Below are positions 1 to 7,147 of a DNA stretch of 7,513 nucleotides, piece by piece (positions within the stretch are counted from its first letter, which is position 1; every line of letters begins with the position of its first letter). The position numbers and the translations under genes are program-made. The DNA is from Amnimonas aquatica (lineage in GTDB: Bacteria; Pseudomonadota; Gammaproteobacteria; Pseudomonadales; Moraxellaceae), in assembly GCF_002943415.1 (NCBI RefSeq), contig NZ_PTQZ01000026.1, positions 4,881-12,393 on the forward strand. The letters run 5' to 3'. Under the pieces are notes generated by a model. The model ran no database searches and was not told the DNA's origin. It worked only from the letters and a program-made list of their open reading frames with translations.

Positions 1-507
1 CTGGTGGACGCCTTCCGCGCCACCCTCGAAGAGACCGCGCAGGCTGATCTGCTGCTGCATGTGGTCGATGCCTCCAGCCCCGAGCGCGACCTGCACTGCC
101 GGTCGGTGACCGAGGTGCTGGCCGAAGTGGGTGCGACAGCACCGGTGCTTCTGGTGTACAACAAGCTCGACGCGCTGCCGGGGCAGACCCCGCGCGTGGA
201 GCGCGACGATCAGGGCGTGCCGTCCTCCGTGTGGGTGTCGGCGCGCGAGGACATGGGCCTGCCGGAGCTGTTGAGCGCCATGCAGGCCCTGCTGGCCAGC
301 CCCTGGGAGGAGCTCTGGCTGGCGCTGACGCCCGCGCTGGCCAGGTTGCGTTCGCGCCTGTACGGCCTGGGCGTGGTTCAGAATGAAGTCGCGGACGATG
401 CCGGTGGCAGTCGTCTGCAGGTGCGCATACAGCCCCAGGACCTGGCGCAGTGCCTGGCCCGAGAGGGCTTGGTGCGCGCCGATGTAAGTGTCGAGGGCGA
501 CTGGTGA
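1..507 (+). CDS. hflX: GTPase HflX, C-terminal part (5' end outside window)
   Basis: This is the C-terminal 168 residues of HflX, an Obg-HflX family GTPase that binds the 50S subunit and, in Escherichia coli, splits stalled or heat-damaged ribosomes. The frame is open from base 1, so the gene starts upstream and the N-terminal domain, P-loop and G2 and G3 motifs are not visible. What remains is typical: a run ending HVVDASSP (fragment residues 20-27), the guanine-specificity motif NKLD at residues 54-57, and a G5-like VSA in VWVSARED at about 77-84. These are followed by the roughly 70-residue HflX C-terminal domain, ending at a TGA. A methionine-initiated reading from the GTG at base 4 is only an internal codon. 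The gene lies 40 bp upstream of hflK on the same strand, the usual hflX-hflK-hflC order. Identification is by motif and context. Confidence 0.93.
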   Translation: MVDAFRATLEETAQADLLLHVVDASSPERDLHCRSVTEVLAEVGATAPVLLVYNKLDALPGQTPRVERDDQGVPSSVWVSAREDMGLPELLSAMQALLASPWEELWLALTPALARLRSRLYGLGVVQNEVADDAGGSRLQVRIQPQDLAQCLAREGLVRADVSVEGDW

Positions 508-536
508 TGCCGGTCGCCGCAAGCGAATAACAAAGC

Positions 537-541
537 AGGAG
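537..541 (+). promoter_or_regulatory. Ribosome binding site that sets the hflK start
   Basis: AGGAG lies 6 bases before the ATG at 548. It supports that codon over the in-frame ATG at 488, which would overlap hflX, has no such site, and adds 20 residues unlike HflK. HflK proteins typically begin with a short MAWN-like sequence, as here. Confidence 0.75.
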
Positions 542-547
542 TGCCAG

Positions 548-1672
548 ATGGCGTGGAATCAACCCGGGTCGGGGCAGAAGCCCGGCGGTGACAATCAGGA
601 TCCCTGGGGGCGCCGGCCGTCGGCAGGTGGTGGCGGCAAGGGTGGCAACAATGTGCTGGACAAGCTGCAGGGCATGTTCGGCGGCGGTGACCCGCAGAGC
701 GAGAAGCAGCTCACCCGACTGCTGCTCGTCGGCGCGGTCGGCCTCTGGGCGATCTTCGGCTTCTATCGCGTGGAGCAGGCCGAGCGCGCCGTGCTGCTGC
801 GCTTCGGCGAATTCCAGAGCGTGCAGACCGCCGGTCTGCACTGGCATCCGCCGCTGGTCGACTCGCTGCGCAAGGTCAATGTCGAGCGCACCGAGCAGAT
901 GCCGCTGAACGCCAGCATGATCACCGAGGACGAGAATATCGTCGATATCTCGCTGTCGGTGCAGTACCGAATCGCCGATGCCCGTCTCTACGTGCTTGCT
1001 GTCGCTGATCCTCAGTCGACGCTGGCGCATGCCACCGAGTCGGCGCTGCGTCATGTCGTCGGCAGCGCCAAGATGGCGCAGGTGCTGGGCGAGGGCCGTG
1101 CCAAGCTGGCGCAGGACATGCAGCCGCGCCTGCAGGCCTATCTCGACCTGTACAAGACCGGCCTCAGCGTGCGCAACGTGAACATTCTCGAGGCGCTGCC
1201 GCCGCGTGACGTGAAGTCCGCGTTCGATGACGTGATCCGTGCCAAGGAAGACAAGGAGCGCCTGAAGAACCAGGCCGAGACCTATGCCAACGGCATCGTG
1301 CCGGAAGCGCGCGGCCAGGCCGCCCGCCTGGTGGCCGACGCCAGCGCCTACAAGCAGGAAGTGGTCGACCGGGCATCGGGTGACGCCTCCCGCTTCAAGG
1401 GCCTGCTGGGCGAATACCGCCAGAATCCCTCGGTGATGAAGAGCCGCCTGTATCTCGAGACCATGGAGTCGGTGCTGGGCAAGACCAGCAAGATCGTGGT
1501 CGAGCCCAACGGTGCCGCGCCGCTGCTGTACCTGCCCATGGACAAGCTTGGCCAGGGCGGGGCGCCGGCAGCCGAAGTGCTGTCCGGCCAGGGTCAGGTG
1601 ATTCCGCCCGCCGCCACCGGCGGCAGTCGTGAGGCTGCCCGCACCACCCGCAACCTGGAGGAGGCCCGCTAA
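548..1672 (+). CDS. hflK: HflK, SPFH-family membrane subunit of the FtsH-modulating HflKC complex
   Basis: This 374-residue protein is the HflK half of the HflK-HflC complex. In Escherichia coli that complex surrounds the membrane protease FtsH and tunes degradation of substrates such as SecY and lambda cII. Residues 1-50 are a Gly/Pro/Asn-rich cytoplasmic tail (MAWNQPGSG, later GGGGKGG), characteristic of HflK. One membrane segment spans about 58-73, followed by the SPFH/band-7 domain that begins RVEQAERAVLLRFGEF (74-89). Further family landmarks are GLHWHPPLVD, ALRHVVG, FDDVIRAKEDKERLKNQAE (start of the helical coiled region) and RLYLETMESVLG at about 300-311. It is somewhat shorter than the E. 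coli protein (about 419 residues), mostly in the low-complexity C-terminal tail. The start at 548 is fixed by AGGAG at 537-541. Its stop codon shares one base with the hflC start, so translation is probably coupled. Confidence 0.95.
   Translation: MAWNQPGSGQKPGGDNQDPWGRRPSAGGGGKGGNNVLDKLQGMFGGGDPQSEKQLTRLLLVGAVGLWAIFGFYRVEQAERAVLLRFGEFQSVQTAGLHWHPPLVDSLRKVNVERTEQMPLNASMITEDENIVDISLSVQYRIADARLYVLAVADPQSTLAHATESALRHVVGSAKMAQVLGEGRAKLAQDMQPRLQAYLDLYKTGLSVRNVNILEALPPRDVKSAFDDVIRAKEDKERLKNQAETYANGIVPEARGQAARLVADASAYKQEVVDRASGDASRFKGLLGEYRQNPSVMKSRLYLETMESVLGKTSKIVVEPNGAAPLLYLPMDKLGQGGAPAAEVLSGQGQVIPPAATGGSREAARTTRNLEEAR
780..811 (+). repeat. 32-bp direct repeat, copy 1 (in hflK)
   Basis: This 32-base stretch encodes ERAVLLRFGE at the start of the HflK SPFH domain and is identical to 1757-1788 in hflC. 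Both copies sit in the same codon phase of their own gene (codons start at 782 and 1759). The shared peptide is expected from SPFH paralogy; identity at every base, synonymous positions included, is what stands out. Confidence 0.85.
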
Positions 1673-2541
1673 TGCCCTCGCGCAACATGACGGCGCTGTA
1701 CGTCGTCCTCTTCCTGCTGTTCATCGGCAACAGCGCTTTCTTCACCGTGCAGGCCACCGAGCGCGCCGTGCTGCTGCGCTTCGGCGAAGTGGTCGAGGCC
1801 GACCTCAAGCCCGGCCTGCACTTCAAGATCCCGCTGGTGCATGAAGTGCGCCGCTTCGATGCCCGCCTGCAGGTCAGCGATGCCGAGCGCACCGAATTCC
1901 TCACCAAGGAAAGCAAGTTCCTCATCATCGACGCCTACGTCATGTGGCGCGTCGACGATGTGAAGCGCTACTTCACCGCCACTGGCGGCGTCGTGCGCGA
2001 AGCCGAGGCGCGCCTGCTGCCGCTGGTGCGCGACGGTCTCAAGAACCGTGTTTCCGAGCGCACCGTGCACGAGGTCGTCGCCGGCCAGCGCGAGCAGCTC
2101 ATGCAGGACCTGACCAAGGCCGTGAATGTGGTGGCGGCGCGCGAGTTCGGTATCCAGGTGGTGGATGTGCGCGTCAAGCGCGTCGATTTCCCGGCCTCGA
2201 CCGTGGAATCGATCTACAACCGCATGCGCACCGAGCGAGAGCGCGAAGCACGCGAGCACCGTTCGCAGGGCACGGAAATGTCCGACCGCATCAAGTCGGA
2301 GGCCGACCGCCAGCAGCGCGTGATCCTCGCCGAGGCCTATCGCCAGGCCGAGACCCTGCGCGGTGAAGGCGATGCCGAGGCGGCAGCCATCGCGCGCAAG
2401 GCATTCGGCCAGGAGCCCGAGTTCTATCGCTTCTACCGCTCGCTGCAGGCCTATCGCCAGACCTTCAACAAGCCGGGCGATGTCATGGTGCTGAAGGGTG
2501 ACAACGAGTTCCTGCGTTACATGAAGCAGCCGCCGAAGTGA
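1672..2541 (+). CDS. hflC: HflC, SPFH-family membrane subunit of the FtsH-modulating HflKC complex
   Basis: This 289-residue protein is the partner of HflK and is close to the usual HflC length. It has a short N-terminus, a membrane segment at about 8-24 (LYVVLFLLFIGNSAFF), and then the SPFH/band-7 domain opening with ERAVLLRFGE (30-39) and PGLHFKIPLV. A charged helical region rich in Arg, Glu and Ala (about 185-240) includes RGEGDAEAA at 230-238. The family-typical end AFGQEPEFYRFYRSLQAY runs from about 244 to 261. The ATG overlaps the hflK stop (TAATG) and is preceded by a strong GGAGGAGG at 1657-1664, 7 bases upstream, which supports this start over the in-frame ATG at 1687. By homology to Escherichia coli, most of the protein lies on the periplasmic side. 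The gene closes the hfl operon; a terminator follows at 2626-2650. Confidence 0.95.
   Translation: MPSRNMTALYVVLFLLFIGNSAFFTVQATERAVLLRFGEVVEADLKPGLHFKIPLVHEVRRFDARLQVSDAERTEFLTKESKFLIIDAYVMWRVDDVKRYFTATGGVVREAEARLLPLVRDGLKNRVSERTVHEVVAGQREQLMQDLTKAVNVVAAREFGIQVVDVRVKRVDFPASTVESIYNRMRTEREREAREHRSQGTEMSDRIKSEADRQQRVILAEAYRQAETLRGEGDAEAAAIARKAFGQEPEFYRFYRSLQAYRQTFNKPGDVMVLKGDNEFLRYMKQPPK
1757..1788 (+). repeat. 32-bp direct repeat, copy 2 (in hflC)
   Basis: This is identical over 32 bases to 780-811 in hflK and encodes the matching ERAVLLRFGE at HflC residues 30-39. The copies are 977 bp apart on the same strand. Confidence 0.85.
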
Positions 2542-2547
2542 GCCGGT

Positions 2548-2594
2548 GCCCGCGGGCCGGCGGCAGGGAATGCCTGCCGCCGGCCCGCTTGGGC
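2548..2594 (+). other. Very strong GC hairpin after hflC
   Basis: A perfect 16-bp inverted repeat (2552-2567 with 2573-2588) encloses a 5-base loop, GAATG. The stem can extend by GCCC (2548-2551) pairing with GGGC (2591-2594) across a two-T bulge. It starts 10 bases after the hflC stop. Only TT follows the main stem, so it is a poor intrinsic terminator by itself. It may instead protect the hflC mRNA 3' end, act as a REP-like element, or assist the true terminator at 2626-2650. Confidence 0.8.
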
Positions 2595-2610
2595 ATAACC
2601 CGTCCAGCTG

Positions 2611-2619
2611 TGGTAAGCT
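2611..2619 (+). promoter_or_regulatory. Possible extended -10 element upstream of hisZ (weak)
   Basis: TGG followed by TAAGCT resembles an extended -10 box (TGn plus a hexamer matching TATAAT at 3 of 6 positions). A poor -35 candidate, TTGGGC at 2589-2594, lies 19 bases upstream. If used, transcription would begin close to 2626 and run straight into the terminator there. The call is speculative. Confidence 0.15.
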
Positions 2620-2625
2620 ATGCCG

Positions 2626-2650
2626 AACCGAGTGACGACTCGGTTTTTTT
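2626..2650 (+). terminator. Rho-independent terminator of the hfl operon
   Basis: AACCGAGT (2626-2633) pairs perfectly with ACTCGGTT (2638-2645) around a GACG loop. The stem runs into a tract of seven T (2644-2650). This is the classic intrinsic terminator form, 85 bases after the hflC stop and about 100 bases before hisZ. It probably separates hflX-hflK-hflC from hisZ-purA. Confidence 0.85.
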
Positions 2651-2652
2651 GT

Positions 2653-2700
2653 GTCGGGCCTTTCCTGGCCGACCCCCTTCGGGCCGTCGCTGACGCGACG
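2653..2700 (+). other. Two small GC hairpins in the hisZ upstream region
   Basis: GTCGGGCC (2653-2660) can pair with GGCCGAC (2667-2673) with one bulged G. CGTCGC (2685-2690) pairs with GCGACG (2695-2700) around a TGAC loop. Neither is followed by a T tract. If the hisZ transcript starts upstream of them they would form part of a structured leader. No known riboswitch or leader peptide was recognised. Confidence 0.35.
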
Positions 2701-2702
2701 TC

Positions 2703-2725
2703 AAAAATTTCTCCCGGAAATTTTT
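2703..2725. promoter_or_regulatory. AT-rich palindrome before hisZ (possible operator, promoter element or leader hairpin)
   Basis: AAAAATTTC (2703-2711) and GAAATTTTT (2717-2725) form a perfect 9-bp inverted repeat around TCCCG, 23 bases before the hisZ start. It is strikingly AT-rich in a GC-rich context. As RNA the stem would be weak, so a DNA role (operator, UP-like element, nucleoid-protein site) is as plausible as termination. Function is inferred only from position and symmetry. Confidence 0.45.
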
Positions 2726-2748
2726 TGTGTCTGAGCACGTGAGAAGTC

Positions 2749-3942
2749 ATGAGCAAACCCGTTGATGCCTGGCTGCTGCCCGATGGGGTGGCGGATGTGC
2801 TGCCTGTCGAGGCGGCCCGCCTGGAAGCGCTGCGCAGAAAGCTGCTGGATCATTTCTCCAGCTGGGGCTATGCCCTCGTGTTCCCGCCGCTCATGGAGTA
2901 CCTGGATTCCCTGCTCACCGGCTCGGGCAGCGACCTCGAAGGCCTGACCTTCAAGATCACCGACCAGCTCAGCGGCCGTCTCATGGGCGTGCGCGCCGAC
3001 ATGACGCCGCAGGTGGCGCGCCTCGACGCGCACTGCCTGCCGGTCGACGGCCCCGCCCGCTACTGCTACGCCGGCACGCTGCTGCAGACCCGTCCCACCG
3101 GGCTGTCGGCCTCGCGCTGTCCGGTGCAGATCGGCGCCGAGCTTTACGGTCACGATGGCGTCGAGAGCGACATCGAGATCATCCGCCTCATGCTCGACAG
3201 CCTGCAGCTGGCGGGCGCCCGCGACATCCACCTCGACCTCGGCCATGTCGGCATTTTCCGCGCGCTGGCGGAGTCCGCCGGCCTGGATGCCGATGGCGAA
3301 TCGCGTCTGCAGGACATTCTGGCGCGCAAGTCGCTGCCGGAATGGGCCGAGGTACTGCCGCGCCTGGTGCCCGAGACCGGCGCGCAGGCCGCGCTGGAGC
3401 CGCTGCCCACGCTCTGCGGCGAGATCGCCGTGCTCGACCGCGCCGCGCGCGCCTGGCCCGATGCGCCGGTCGCCGTGGCCCGCGCACTGGCCGATCTGCA
3501 CGCCGTGATCGCGGCGCTGCGGGCATCGCACCCGCAGGTCACGCTCTACATCGACCTCGGCGAGCTGCGCGGCTACCACTATCACACCGGCCTGGTGTTC
3601 GCCGCCTATGTCGCCGGCCAGCGCGCCGAAGTCGCCAAGGGCGGCCGCTACGATCACGTCGGCGAGGCCTTCGGCCGCGCCCGTCCGGCCACCGGCTTCA
3701 GCGCCGATCTCAAGCAGTGGCTCGGCTTCGATGCCACGCTGCCGGCTGCACGCGGCATCCTGGCGCCGGCCGGCGATGCCGCCGCGCTGGCGACGGCCAT
3801 CACCGAGCTGCGCGCAGCCGGGCAGCGTGTCGTGCAGCAGCTGCCGGGTGCCGCGCTCGACGCCGCCGCGGCCGGCTGCGACCGCGAACTGGTTTTCGAG
3901 GACGACCGCTGGCAGGCGCGTCCCCTCTCCTCCCGATCCTGA
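2749..3942 (+). CDS. hisZ: ATP phosphoribosyltransferase regulatory subunit HisZ
   Basis: HisZ is a catalytically inactive paralogue of histidyl-tRNA synthetase. It pairs with short-form HisG to make ATP phosphoribosyltransferase, the first step of histidine synthesis (ATP plus PRPP), and confers histidine feedback control. The 397-residue length fits. Class II synthetase-like landmarks are visible: FPPLMEY (45-51), RADMTPQVAR (82-91), the histidine-pocket-like run ELRGYHYHTG (272-281) and GGRYDHVGEAFG (298-309), then a short Ala-rich C-terminal region. A full anticodon-binding domain, expected in a true HisRS, is not evident at this length. The start is supported by GAG at 2741-2743, 5 bases before the ATG, and by the family-typical opening WLLPDGVADVLP. 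It lies 20 bp before purA, probably in one operon. Its presence predicts a short HisG, lacking the regulatory domain, elsewhere in the genome. Confidence 0.94.
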   Translation: MSKPVDAWLLPDGVADVLPVEAARLEALRRKLLDHFSSWGYALVFPPLMEYLDSLLTGSGSDLEGLTFKITDQLSGRLMGVRADMTPQVARLDAHCLPVDGPARYCYAGTLLQTRPTGLSASRCPVQIGAELYGHDGVESDIEIIRLMLDSLQLAGARDIHLDLGHVGIFRALAESAGLDADGESRLQDILARKSLPEWAEVLPRLVPETGAQAALEPLPTLCGEIAVLDRAARAWPDAPVAVARALADLHAVIAALRASHPQVTLYIDLGELRGYHYHTGLVFAAYVAGQRAEVAKGGRYDHVGEAFGRARPATGFSADLKQWLGFDATLPAARGILAPAGDAAALATAITELRAAGQRVVQQLPGAALDAAAAGCDRELVFEDDRWQARPLSSRS

Positions 3943-3959
3943 AAATTCTCGAGATTTGA

Positions 3960-5258
<1,299 letters not shown>

Positions 5259-5281
5259 GCCGGTCGCGCAAGGACGGTGCC

Positions 5282-5782
5282 ATGAAGTTCGAGACCCGAG
5301 TCACCTGGGAAGCACCGCTCGCGCGCGTGCTGGCCATGATCACCAGCCGCGCCTATGTCGAGCAGCGGCTGGCGCGCATGGACTACGAGTCCTTCGCCGT
5401 GCTGGATTGCCAGGACGAGGCCGACCGCTTCGCGATCACCACGCGCGTGCTCGGCCGGCCTAGCGTGAAGCTGCCGGCGCTGGCGCAGAAGTTCGTCAAG
5501 ACCGACCAGCCGATCGAGATCGAGCAGACCGACAGCTGGTCGCGCGACACTGCCGCCGGCACCCTGCGGATCGTCAACAAGTCGGTGTCGGTTCTGTCGA
5601 TATCGGCGACCATGAAGCTGACCGAGGCCACCGGCATCACCACCAACACGCTGACCTGGACGGTCGAATGCAGCGTGCCGCTGGTCGGCGGCAAGCTGGC
5701 GGAGATGATTGCCGACGACATTCGTGCCAAGGCGGCACAGAATGAACTGGTCAGTCGTCAGATTCTCGCAGATGCCTTTTGA
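5282..5782 (+). CDS. DUF2505 family protein (SRPBCC/START-like fold expected)
   Basis: This encodes a 166-residue protein of unknown function that resembles the DUF2505 family, whose members are expected to adopt a START-like helix-grip fold with a hydrophobic ligand cavity. The opening MKFETRVTWEAPLARVLAMI fits the beta-strand then helix start of such folds. The middle is rich in alternating strand patterns (LPALAQKFVKTDQPIEIEQT; TLTWTVECSVPLVGGKLAEM), and a long C-terminal helix follows (about 135-166). There is no signal peptide or membrane segment, so it is probably cytoplasmic. The start is supported by AAGGA at 5270-5274, 7 bases before the ATG. It follows purA by 23 bp and is probably read in the same transcript, but nothing in it points to purine metabolism. 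The family call rests on remembered similarity, not a search. Confidence 0.78.
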   Translation: MKFETRVTWEAPLARVLAMITSRAYVEQRLARMDYESFAVLDCQDEADRFAITTRVLGRPSVKLPALAQKFVKTDQPIEIEQTDSWSRDTAAGTLRIVNKSVSVLSISATMKLTEATGITTNTLTWTVECSVPLVGGKLAEMIADDIRAKAAQNELVSRQILADAF

Positions 5783-5798
5783 TACCCGTCCTGCGGCA

Positions 5799-5829
5799 TT
5801 GTCAGCGGAGGGGTGGCTGACGTCATAAT
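5799..5829 (+). promoter_or_regulatory. Candidate sigma-70 promoter for the DUF445 gene
   Basis: TTGTCA (5799-5804) matches the -35 consensus at 5 of 6 positions and CATAAT (5824-5829) matches the -10 at 5 of 6. The spacer is 19 bases, slightly long. Initiation would fall near 5836, giving a leader of about 45 bases. A perfect 8-bp palindrome, TGACGTCA (5818-5825), overlaps the -10 and could be an operator half or chance. Confidence 0.45.
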
Positions 5830-5836
5830 CGGGCCA

Positions 5837-5855
5837 GGAAGCAGGCCTGCTTTCC
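5837..5855 (+). other. Leader hairpin upstream of the DUF445 gene
   Basis: GGAAGCA (5837-5843) can pair with TGCTTTCC (5848-5855), with one bulged T and a GGCC loop. It lies just downstream of the predicted start site and ends 12 bases before the ribosome binding site AAGGAA at 5868-5873. A hairpin at the very 5' end could stabilise the mRNA. There is no terminator-like T tract. Confidence 0.4.
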
Positions 5856-5880
5856 CAGAACAAGAACAAGGAAAGAGCTC

Positions 5881-7104
5881 ATGATCGAACAAGCCATTGC
5901 CGACTTCCAGGCCAACATGTGGCTTTACATCTCGATTCCGTTCATCAGCGGCATCATCGGCTACGTCACCAAGGTGGTGGCGATCCAGATGATGTTCTCG
6001 CCGCTGGAATTCAAGGGCATCAAGCCCTTCTTCGGCTGGCAGGGCATCGTGCCGCGCAAGGCGGAGAAAATGGCCACGGTCGCCGTCGAGCTCATGACCA
6101 GCAAGCTGATCAAGCCTTCGGAGATCTTCGCCCGCCTCGACCCGCAGCGTGTCGCCAAGGAAATCGAGGCGCCGATGATGGCCGCCGCCGAGGACATCGT
6201 GCGCGATGTCGCCCAGCAGTACCAGCCCGGTCTCTGGGAGAGCATGCCGGAGTTCGCGCGCCAGAAGATCATCCAGCGCGTGAAGGGCGAGGCGCCGGCG
6301 ATCGTCGCGACCATCATGTCGGAAGTGCAGCGGGACATCGACAAGTACTTCGACATCAAGCACATGGTCATCAGCAACCTGCTCAAGGACAAGCGCCTGC
6401 TGAACGACATCTTCCGCAAGGTCGGCCGCCAGGAGTTCAGGTTCTTCAGCAACGCCGGCTTCTACTTCGGCTTCGGCATCGGCCTGATCCAGATGGTGTG
6501 CTGGGCGCTGTTCAAGCAGCCGTGGATGCTGCCCGCCTTCGGCGGCTTCGTCGGCTTCTTCAGTGACTGGATCGCGCTGCAGATGATGTTCCGCCCGCTG
6601 CATCCGAAGAAGGTGCTCGGCTTCACCTGGCAGGGCCTGTTCCTGAAGCGCCAGAAGGAAGTCGCCGCCGACTACGCCGCGCTGATCTCCAAGCAGCTGC
6701 TGACGCCGGCGAACATGATGCAGGAGCTGTTCCGCGGCGCCTTCGCCGACCGCATCATGGAGCTGATCCACAAGAACGTGAAGCGCACGGTCGACGAGCA
6801 GACCGGCATCGTGCGTCCGCTGGTGGTCTACGCCGTGGGCAGCCAGAAGTACATCGAGATGAAGAGCGTGATCGCCGAGCGTATCATGGCGCAGATGCCG
6901 GAGACCATGAAACACGTGGAGTCCTACGCCGAAGACGCCATGGACGTGCGCAATACCCTGGTCGAGCGCATGCAGGGCCTGAGCTCGGAGGAGTTCGAGG
7001 GCATGCTGCGTCCGGCCTTCAAGGAAGACGAGTGGTCGCTGATCATCGTCGGTGCCGTGCTCGGCTTCCTGGTCGGCGAAATGCAGATCCACTTCATGCT
7101 CTGA
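5881..7104 (+). CDS. DUF445 family membrane protein with tandem internal duplication
   Basis: This 407-residue membrane protein of unknown function resembles the DUF445 family. Hydrophobic segments lie at about 14-36 (including FISGIIGYVT), 193-227 (two close segments) and 385-407. Long amphipathic helical stretches fill 80-190 and 277-384. The protein consists of two copies of one unit. GIIGYVTKVVAIQMMF (24-39) matches GFVGFFSDWIALQMMF (222-237), and WQG at 53-55 matches 250-252. FDI (157-159) corresponds to MDV (354-356), and the GxxxGFxxGxxQ pattern at 193-204 recurs at 391-402. The offset is a constant 197-198 residues. The start is fixed by AAGGAA at 5868-5873, 7 bases before the ATG. 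A gap of 98 bp from the DUF2505 gene and a candidate promoter suggest its own transcript. No catalytic motif was recognised. Confidence 0.85.
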   Translation: MIEQAIADFQANMWLYISIPFISGIIGYVTKVVAIQMMFSPLEFKGIKPFFGWQGIVPRKAEKMATVAVELMTSKLIKPSEIFARLDPQRVAKEIEAPMMAAAEDIVRDVAQQYQPGLWESMPEFARQKIIQRVKGEAPAIVATIMSEVQRDIDKYFDIKHMVISNLLKDKRLLNDIFRKVGRQEFRFFSNAGFYFGFGIGLIQMVCWALFKQPWMLPAFGGFVGFFSDWIALQMMFRPLHPKKVLGFTWQGLFLKRQKEVAADYAALISKQLLTPANMMQELFRGAFADRIMELIHKNVKRTVDEQTGIVRPLVVYAVGSQKYIEMKSVIAERIMAQMPETMKHVESYAEDAMDVRNTLVERMQGLSSEEFEGMLRPAFKEDEWSLIIVGAVLGFLVGEMQIHFML

Positions 7105-7146
7105 GGGGCGTGAGCCCCGGCGGTTGCCTCCTTCGGGGCGGCCGCC
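7105..7146. terminator. Tandem hairpins between convergent genes (probable bidirectional terminator)
   Basis: GGGGC (7105-7109) pairs with GCCCC (7114-7118) around a GTGA tetraloop, directly after the DUF445 stop. A second stem, 7119-7128 with 7137-7146, has 10 pairs including two G-T wobbles and a loop containing TTCG. It ends one base before the stop of the convergent regulator gene. Neither strand shows a T tract, so termination may be structure-assisted or Rho-dependent. Confidence 0.5.
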
Positions 7147-7147
7147 T

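Noticed and set aside
488..547. 20-residue N-terminal extension of HflK from the ATG at 488
   Set aside because: It overlaps hflX and has no ribosome binding site. The ATG at 548 has AGGAG at 6 bases and gives the usual HflK N-terminus.
1669..2259. 196-codon open frame on the minus strand opposite hflC
   Set aside because: It is a His/Asp/Leu-rich shadow with no ribosome binding site noticed; hflC is clear.
2552..2588. GC hairpin after hflC as the operon's intrinsic terminator
   Set aside because: It lacks a T tract. The structure at 2626-2650 fits far better.
2701..3657. 318-codon open frame on the minus strand opposite hisZ
   Set aside because: It has shadow-type composition and no domain, and HisZ motifs are clear on the + strand.
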